From: Trigonopsis variabilis
Lineage: Eukaryota > Ascomycota > Trigonopsidomycetes > Trigonopsidales > Trigonopsidaceae
Assembly (NCBI GenBank): GCA_003707065.3
Contig: PPXM03000004.1
Coordinates: forward strand, 248,001-312,000
Length of the DNA stretch: 64,000 bases
Reading direction: 5' to 3'
Position numbers and translations under genes: made by a program. Under the pieces are notes generated by a model. That model ran no database searches. It had not been told where the DNA came from and saw nothing but the letters and a program-made list of their open reading frames with translations. Positions 58,497-64,000 of this stretch are shown piece after piece; the first letter of the stretch is position 1; each line of letters begins with the position of its first letter.

Positions 58497-59649
58497 GTTT
58501 TGTATAAGTCTTAATAATTTCTTTGGACGGCTTTACAGAAGCGAGTGTATGATATCAGTAGAAAATAGCAGAACTACAAAGTTCGGCACTACAGAGTACT
58601 TCCATTCGTAGCATTGTCCGATAGGTATCACTAGTGCGGTGGATTGGCTCTCGCTGTGAGAGCACAGTCGAGAAAATGTGCCTCTCAAATGTTCCTGGAA
58701 GCTTTTCAGACTTCACAACAATCTGTTTAATATTGAGGTATAAGCCCCCAATAATGAAGGGAAGCATGCTGTGACGTTAGGAGGTAGCACCGACGAAACC
58801 GTGCATGTCCCTGGAAACGTCGGGATTGCGTGACGTCTAAGTCTGGTCTGGCAATGAGAGGCTCATTCGAGAGCAGAATATGATACTTTGACACTTTGTT
58901 GGACGATATAAAGGAAATGAGCAATGAAACGGTTTTTGTTCTTGGCTACTTGGGGCTAAGGCCACGTGTGATGAAGTCGTTTGTATCTGAATCGAGAGGG
59001 TCTAGATACTCCCCCCCTGGGGGTGTCCAGCAATCTCCCAACCGGGACGGAGATCAGTGACTGATAACCAAGGCCGATAAGGGCACCAATTGACAAAAAT
59101 CAAGGCCGGGAATGCCAAAACAGAGCAGACGAATAATGTTGTTATTGGAAGACCAAGTGTTTCTGACGATATTCAACTCTAGTTGACCTTAGCTCGGGCA
59201 TGTGTAGAACTTGATGTTGGGCTGGCGCGAAAGCGAGCAAGAGGGATAAAGATCGCATGGTCTAGAACGTGGGCAACAAGAAATAATAAACTATCTGAAA
59301 AGATCTAAACTGGGATGCATGTATGTTATTTCGAATTTAGATTTTATTTTTGCCGAGCGGACAGAATTGGATCGCGAATGGTCACCAGTTAGCTCGATCG
59401 TCAAGCCAAAGAGGTCCGCCACAAGTGTCTAGAGACATGAATCTGTAGCGGCACGTTCGAGCGTTTTTCTGGGCGTAGTACATCTGTAAATGGAATGCTG
59501 GAACAAGAATAAGATCAGCTTGTGTGTGCCATTAGGGCGTCTTATTCTGTCTCCTTAGTCGGTTGTATCTCCCATCGCCTCTTTTGCCGCAAAGTCACAA
59601 AGACCTCCCGTCGTACAGTTGCCAGGCATCACCTTCGCTTGGCTTGGAC
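58497..59649. promoter_or_regulatory. TOP2 3' side and APSES gene upstream region
   Basis: 1.15 kb containing the TOP2 3' UTR and the long upstream region of the APSES regulator. A CACGTG core is at 58963-58968 and a CCCCCTGGGGG palindrome near 59014-59024. One small minus-strand frame is listed separately as uncertain. Confidence 0.4.
58555..58767 (-). CDS. Possible small ORF, uncertain
   Basis: A 70-codon frame beginning MLPFIIGGLYLNIKQIVV, a hydrophobic start followed by a polar Arg/Ser-rich tail. A TTTATA-like box lies about 140 nt upstream. It would converge with TOP2, ending about 60 nt from its stop. No family is recognised and the length is within chance expectation. Confidence 0.2.
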   Translation of the reverse strand: MLPFIIGGLYLNIKQIVVKSEKLPGTFERHIFSTVLSQREPIHRTSDTYRTMLRMEVLCSAELCSSAIFY

Positions 59650-61305
59650 ATGGACGCAATTCAAGACTCGAAGATGGACCAGAAAAGGCAAGAATCTGAT
59701 TCTCCCACTCAGGAGTACAGTCCGACCGAAAATGGCCCGAAAGAGCTGGTCGAGCGATCGCCTCAGCCGTCGAGACCTCCCGGCCAGACGTCCGAGAGCG
59801 GATTGGACCACAACACTGTGCATTTCGAGACTTATTCTCTAGATCGGTCGGAGATTCCAGAAGAAGAGGCTAGTTTACTCGACTTGAATTTCTCCGTCAA
59901 TCGAGGGAAATACGCTACCTCATTCGATGAGCGCCACTGTCTCACCGGTAAGGTTCCTTGACTAAAACGTTGTGTGCCAGTACTAATTCTAGTCTATGAA
60001 TACAAGGTCAATGGACAATGGATTATGTGGGATTATTTTTCCGGCTACGTCCATCTTACTGGGCTTTGGAAGGCTGTGGGCAATTCCAAGACTGACATTG
60101 TCAAGCTCATTGACAATTCTCCTGATTTGGAGCCTGTCATTCGAAGAGTAAGAGGAGGCTATCTGAAAATACAAGGCACTTGGCTGCCTTTTGAGGTTTC
60201 CCGAGCACTGGCTGCCAGGACCTGCTATCGAATCCGCCACTGCCTCATCCCAATTTTCGGTCCCGATTTCCCTGCCTCGTGCGCAGAGCCCAATGACCCT
60301 GCTTTTGGGCAGTTGCACATTGATATTGCGTCGACTTTGAAGAGTTCCGAGGGCATTCATGCTCACAATGACACAATGAGGCCGGCTCCCCCGCCTGACT
60401 TGTCCGGACGACGGCGACACCGTCGACTGTCAAATAAAGCGGCTACCAACTCACTGGATAATGGAACTCGCCGTCGCCGTCGCTATTCTGATAACTATTC
60501 TCGTTCTTTTCAAAAGTTCAACTCATCCAACCGGTCTGCGGGGTGGAATAAAGGAAATCGAACATTATCTATGGAGTCGACTGAATCCCGCCCCGAGCTT
60601 GAACCGCATACTCCTCCGACTTCTAGCCGTCTTAGGCGAGCTAGTCAGGTAGACCTAAGCGATGCCGATAAGGCCTTAACAGAATCACCTCAAGAACTGC
60701 TTCAGGTCTTGCAAGCTACATCTTCCTTACTAAATTTATCCGCAGCTGGACGCCGATGGAGCTTTGAAGACAGGCTTAAAGTTGGCTTTCCTGGCCGATA
60801 TTGGCTTTGGGATGGAGGGGAGAAGCTCCGCATGCTTGATGGCGGTGAGTCAGCCATTATTGATAGCCCTATGGATGAACGATCTCCATCGGCTCATCAC
60901 CCACTTCTCTGGAGCTCTGGATCCGAGCCCCAGTGGTCCCTTGCTCAACGTGTCAAAGCTAGGACCTATTCTGTTCCAGAAGGAAATGCAAACTTTTCGG
61001 GAGGACTTGTTCCTTTGCATGGGCATGTTCACAATTTTCCTCAGTACGAAGGAGTAGATGATTCGGGCCACCGGAATCCATACTATCAGCACCACCATGT
61101 TCAACCACTTTTCCCGCCAAAGAATGACTATCAACCTCAGGTAGCCAACAAACCTTCTTATTCGGTGTCCGATTACCCATCAGCTACACAATTTTACCCG
61201 CGGCGGGTGGACAGATCAAATCTTAATGAAGGCATGTATAGATCCCGGGACGAGGTAGAGGAGGCTATGGGCCACTCGATGGCAATTAATGATATTCTTT
61301 CTTGA
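59650..61305 (+). CDS. APSES/KilA-N domain transcription regulator
   Basis: Fungal DNA-binding regulator of the APSES/KilA-N type, the group of Xbp1, Mbp1 and StuA. Exons 59650-59947 and 59981-61305, separated by a 33-nt intron, give 540 aa. The domain lies at about residues 100-190: VYEYKVNGQWIMWDYFSGYV, LTGLWKAVGNSKTDIVKLID, RRVRGGYLKIQGTWLPFEVS and ALAARTCYRIRHCLIPIFG. No ankyrin repeats are present, so it is not an Mbp1/Swi6-type cell-cycle factor; Xbp1-like repression is possible but unproven. The rest is Arg/Ser/Pro-rich. The ATG at 59650 is the first in frame. Confidence 0.85.
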
Positions 61306-61647
61306 CCAGGATGAAGTACATACCGAATAAGATAGTGGCTTGACCGAAGGCTTGTTTATTCCTGATTTATCTCTGCTTTACCAGTTGTCTGTTTCTTTCA
61401 TAATTGCGATGCCTTTTTATCGGAGTTGGAGTTTTTCATATCTCTCGTTCGTGACGACGTGGGTTTGCAAGCGGTCGTTTTCTTAGACTTGTGTGGACGG
61501 GCTGGATTGGTTGATTGGGTAGTAGCGTATGCTACGTGGGCGTATATGTTTTTGATTGGGTCTATAATGGAGTGGAGGCTTGGTTTATGTTTTTTCTCGC
61601 TCAAAGTGCGCTTTAATACTAGTTAACAATGAAATACACATAGGAGC
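61306..61647. other. Convergent 3' region
   Basis: About 340 nt between the APSES gene's stop and the 5-hydroxyisourate hydrolase stop. Should hold both 3' UTRs; nothing else recognised. Confidence 0.45.
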
Positions 61648-62052
61648 TCAAGAGCCGCGGTATGTGCTGTAGCCAAAAGGAGATAAGAGCAGAGGGATAT
61701 GATAATGTTGAGTAGGATCATCAATTTTGAAGTAGACGTCGATAAAGGGAAAAAAAGATTCCACTCGAAGAGAGGAAAAGTAGTCTTCGACAAAGAACCT
61801 GACACGGTAAGTGCCTTGTGCATTGCTGGAACCGTAGGATCCAGTCTGATTCTCGGCTTGCCATAACCCACTTGCGATTCTTCCGTCAGAGTTAGTAGAA
61901 GCAGAAGCCAAATCAATCGAGCCTCCGGTTGGGTCCAATTTTGATATTAGGCATTTGACGTTTGGGGCGGGGAGTCCAGTAGACGTATCTAAGATATGAC
62001 AGCTGAGATCCTTCGATATGAAGTCCAAAATCGCATTAGAGCTCGCTGGCAT
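61648..62052 (-). CDS. 5-Hydroxyisourate hydrolase (transthyretin-like)
   Basis: Second enzyme of urate breakdown, hydrolysing 5-hydroxyisourate to OHCU on the way to allantoin. A 134-aa single exon. The family signatures are all present: SCHILDTSTGLPAPNV with the catalytic His, GTYRVRFFVEDYF, FFPFIDVYFKI, QHYHIPLLLSPFGYSTYRGS with the terminal Tyr-Arg-Gly-Ser tetrapeptide that separates HIUase from transthyretin. The ATG at 62052 is the first; the frame stays open 51 nt further upstream without another ATG. No N-terminal peroxisomal signal is obvious. Confidence 0.94.
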   Translation of the reverse strand: MPASSNAILDFISKDLSCHILDTSTGLPAPNVKCLISKLDPTGGSIDLASASTNSDGRIASGLWQAENQTGSYGSSNAQGTYRVRFFVEDYFSSLRVESFFPFIDVYFKIDDPTQHYHIPLLLSPFGYSTYRGS

Positions 62053-62500
62053 TGCACAAGATGAGAGGACAAGCTTAGATTCGGAGATGGCCGGTCTGGT
62101 CACGTGCCCAGCGATAAGATCGATGCGATGCTTGGGGGAACAAATGGTGAAAAGTTATTCGACGATGAGGTTCAAAATAGCCGATTGAGCCAGAAGGTGA
62201 GTCGAAAAAAAAGGGAATAACAAAATCAAAGGCGGATCTGGGAAGATAGAGAGGCCGGAAAATGAGGATGACGTCCGGGGAACAAAGTAGGTTGCAAGGC
62301 TACGTACGGTGTGACGGTTGACATTAGTTAGATGACGGCATGGCTCTCGACCCTCCAGATAACACCCTGCATGGAAAGCAAGTATAGCAACTTGCCTACC
62401 GTACTCATAATGCCAAGCTTGTTCCAACAATGTAGTTGTCTGTTAGCTACGTTTGCGGGCCAGCCTTTGACTCGATTATAGAACAGTACATGATACGGGA
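62053..62500. promoter_or_regulatory. HIUase promoter with E-box
   Basis: 448 nt upstream of HIUase and downstream of HMG-CoA lyase. GTCACGTG is at 62099-62106, only 47 nt from the HIUase ATG. A 91-codon minus frame (62155-62430) is not protein-like and is ignored. Confidence 0.4.
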
Positions 62501-63511
62501 TTATTTATTTTGCCTTTTTGCCAATAGAGCACGACCTGCCCGGCTGCCATTAGCCCGATTTAGATATTTCGAGATCCAATCACCGGTCTCCACTAGCTTT
62601 TCGAGATCTACTCCGGTGTTGACTCCAGCCTGAGATAGAGAGTAAATGATATCTTCAGTAGCGACATTTCCGGTCGCTCCTTTGGCATATGGACAGCCGC
62701 CTAGACCAGATACGGACGAGTCAAAGGTGGTCAATCCCATATCCATGGCCCGAATGACGTTGGCTACTCCTTGACCATAAGTGTCATGCCCGTGCCAAGC
62801 AAGTTTACTTGCGTCAGTCACGGCCAGAACTTGTCGAAGCATTTTCTCGACTGTGGCTGGAGTACCAACGCCAATGGTGTCACCCAGAGACACTTCATAA
62901 CAGCCCATATCCAATAACTTTTCCGTGACCGATGCGACCTTGGCAGGGTCGATACGGCCTTCATAAGGGCAGCCAATAACTGTAGAAAGATATCCGCGGA
63001 CTTTGACGCCGTTTTTCAGCGCCTCACCCACCACTGGCTTGAACCGATCCAATGACTCGGCAATAGAGCAGTTGATGTTCTTTTGGGAGAAGGCTTCCGA
63101 GGCAGCTCCAAATACTGCAACCTCCTTCGCACCATGAGCGAAAGCCTTTTGAAATCCTTTCAAGTTGGGAGCAAGAACGGGAAATGAAATTTTGGCATAG
63201 CTTGAATTAGAAGGAATCAGCTCTTTTGTCACGAAGTCCATGATCTGAGGGGCATCTGCCATCTGGGGAACCCACTTGGGAGACACGAATGCAGTTGCCT
63301 CGATTGTAGGAAGTCCAGCGTCCGCTAGCCGAGTAATTAGTTCTTTCTTGATATCTGTCGGAACAGGGTTCGGTTCGTTTTGTAGACCATCCCGAGGTCC
63401 TACCTCGACAATGGTGACCGACGGAGGAGGTGGAGGGGACTGGAAAGAAGAGGAAAAGCGGACTGACCTAACCAAGCTGGACCGAACGAAGGGCCTAATG
63501 GAGCAAGACAT
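62501..63511 (-). CDS. HMGCL: Hydroxymethylglutaryl-CoA lyase, mitochondrial
   Basis: Splits HMG-CoA into acetyl-CoA and acetoacetate, the last step of leucine catabolism. A 336-aa single exon, with residues 1-25 forming a Ser/Arg presequence (MSCSIRPFVRSSLVRSVRFS). The TIM barrel shows VEVGPRDGLQNE with the catalytic Arg, metal-binding HGHDTYGQG and the active-site loop SGLGGCPYAKGATGNVATED with the reactive Cys. It ends RQNK with no peroxisomal targeting tripeptide. Its neighbour HIUase belongs to a different catabolic route, so adjacency is not evidence of a cluster. Confidence 0.95.
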   Translation of the reverse strand: MSCSIRPFVRSSLVRSVRFSSSFQSPPPPPSVTIVEVGPRDGLQNEPNPVPTDIKKELITRLADAGLPTIEATAFVSPKWVPQMADAPQIMDFVTKELIPSNSSYAKISFPVLAPNLKGFQKAFAHGAKEVAVFGAASEAFSQKNINCSIAESLDRFKPVVGEALKNGVKVRGYLSTVIGCPYEGRIDPAKVASVTEKLLDMGCYEVSLGDTIGVGTPATVEKMLRQVLAVTDASKLAWHGHDTYGQGVANVIRAMDMGLTTFDSSVSGLGGCPYAKGATGNVATEDIIYSLSQAGVNTGVDLEKLVETGDWISKYLNRANGSRAGRALLAKRQNK

Positions 63512-64000
63512 GGTACAAAGTGTAAAGAACGAGGTAAGAAAAGATTACTTGGTCAACATTTATCCTCGTTGTGGGGTAGCGGGAACCACCTCGATACCGA
63601 TTGCGGGGGACGGGTCCTTTGTCGGAGTCACTGGATTGTGTCCGCATCAGTAGGCTTGCTTAGCAAACATCAACAAATATCACCCAAATATCCATCTTTC
63701 ATTTCATATAGTGTTCTACGAGGCTACTTTTCACGATCTAGGTTGACGGCTTCTACAGACTAGTGGTAATCGGGTGTATCTGATTCGATTCTGCTAGGCT
63801 TGATCACGTGCAGGATTTTGAAGAATGGGGCTCGGCTAGACAGCTCTTGCTAGTCATTTACTCTGGAAATGATTTTAAGCCCGGTTTTGGTTATGATGTA
63901 AGGTCAGTCTTAAAGGTTTTGGTACCTGGATGTAAGCCATCGTGACCGAAACATAACTTGTATCGAATCTGGCTCAATCAGTTGAGTTTGTAACAGCAGG
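63512..64000. promoter_or_regulatory. HMG-CoA lyase upstream region to window end
   Basis: 489 nt with no recognisable gene. ATCACGTG occurs at 63803-63810, about 295 nt upstream of the HMG-CoA lyase ATG. A plus-strand frame overlapping the gene start is a shadow. Confidence 0.4.

Noticed and set aside
62155-62430. 91-codon minus frame between HIUase and HMG-CoA lyase
   Set aside because: Composition is not protein-like and it overlaps the HIUase promoter.
61648-63511. HIUase and HMG-CoA lyase as a catabolic gene cluster
   Set aside because: They belong to purine and leucine breakdown respectively; no other pathway member is nearby, so adjacency is not informative.

Overview
The window is fungal nuclear DNA, most likely from Dikarya. 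It holds a Zn2Cys6/Fungal_trans regulator, a Yap1/Pap1-type bZIP with both redox cysteine clusters, an APSES/KilA-N regulator, a yeast-type xanthine/hypoxanthine phosphoribosyltransferase and a DUF3245-like protein. Genes are close together on both strands and rich in very short GT-AG introns. I could place 42 introns by protein continuity; most are 32-60 nt and 13 are 35 nt or shorter, with CTRAC/CTAAT-like branch sites. High intron density and mid-range GC make a basidiomycete plausible, but I cannot settle the lineage. I saw no tRNA, rRNA, CRISPR array or intact mobile element.

Layout, left to right: 3' part of SKI2; a cytochrome b2-type L-lactate dehydrogenase; YKT6 and TFIIE-beta, divergent; a tandem-fused phosphoribosyltransferase; ARP6 and NC2-beta, divergent; an importin-7/8 (NMD5) karyopherin; a large disordered protein with one hydrophobic segment; LSC2 divergent from a DUF3245-like protein; an HSF-domain regulator. 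Then comes 5.36 kb (25.1-30.5 kb) with no convincing gene, followed by a LAMTOR1-like Ragulator anchor, a WDR7/rabconnectin-3-beta homologue, a Zn2Cys6 regulator, a Yap1-like bZIP, AP-2 sigma, a large FUSC/aromatic-exporter-like membrane protein, IST1, a seven-exon PPIL1-like cyclophilin, TAM41, a reticulon, an ELL-associated factor (EAF), DNA topoisomerase II, an APSES regulator, 5-hydroxyisourate hydrolase and HMG-CoA lyase.

Functional themes are ordinary housekeeping scattered without operon logic: transcription and chromatin (TFIIE-beta, NC2-beta, ARP6, EAF, TOP2 and five sequence-specific regulators), membrane traffic (YKT6, AP-2 sigma, IST1, reticulon, WDR7, LAMTOR1), RNA decay and splicing (SKI2, PPIL1) and mitochondrial or intermediary metabolism (LSC2, TAM41, HMG-CoA lyase, lactate dehydrogenase, purine salvage and catabolism).

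Most distinctive points: fused tandem PRTase domains; exons of 18, 24 and 30 nt between introns of 33-38 nt in the PPIL1-like gene; repeated 32-nt introns; a 71-residue basic extension ahead of a second, better ATG in TOP2; coding-like sequence inside an LSC2 intron; and the long gene-free interval. I found no clearly undescribed multi-gene system.
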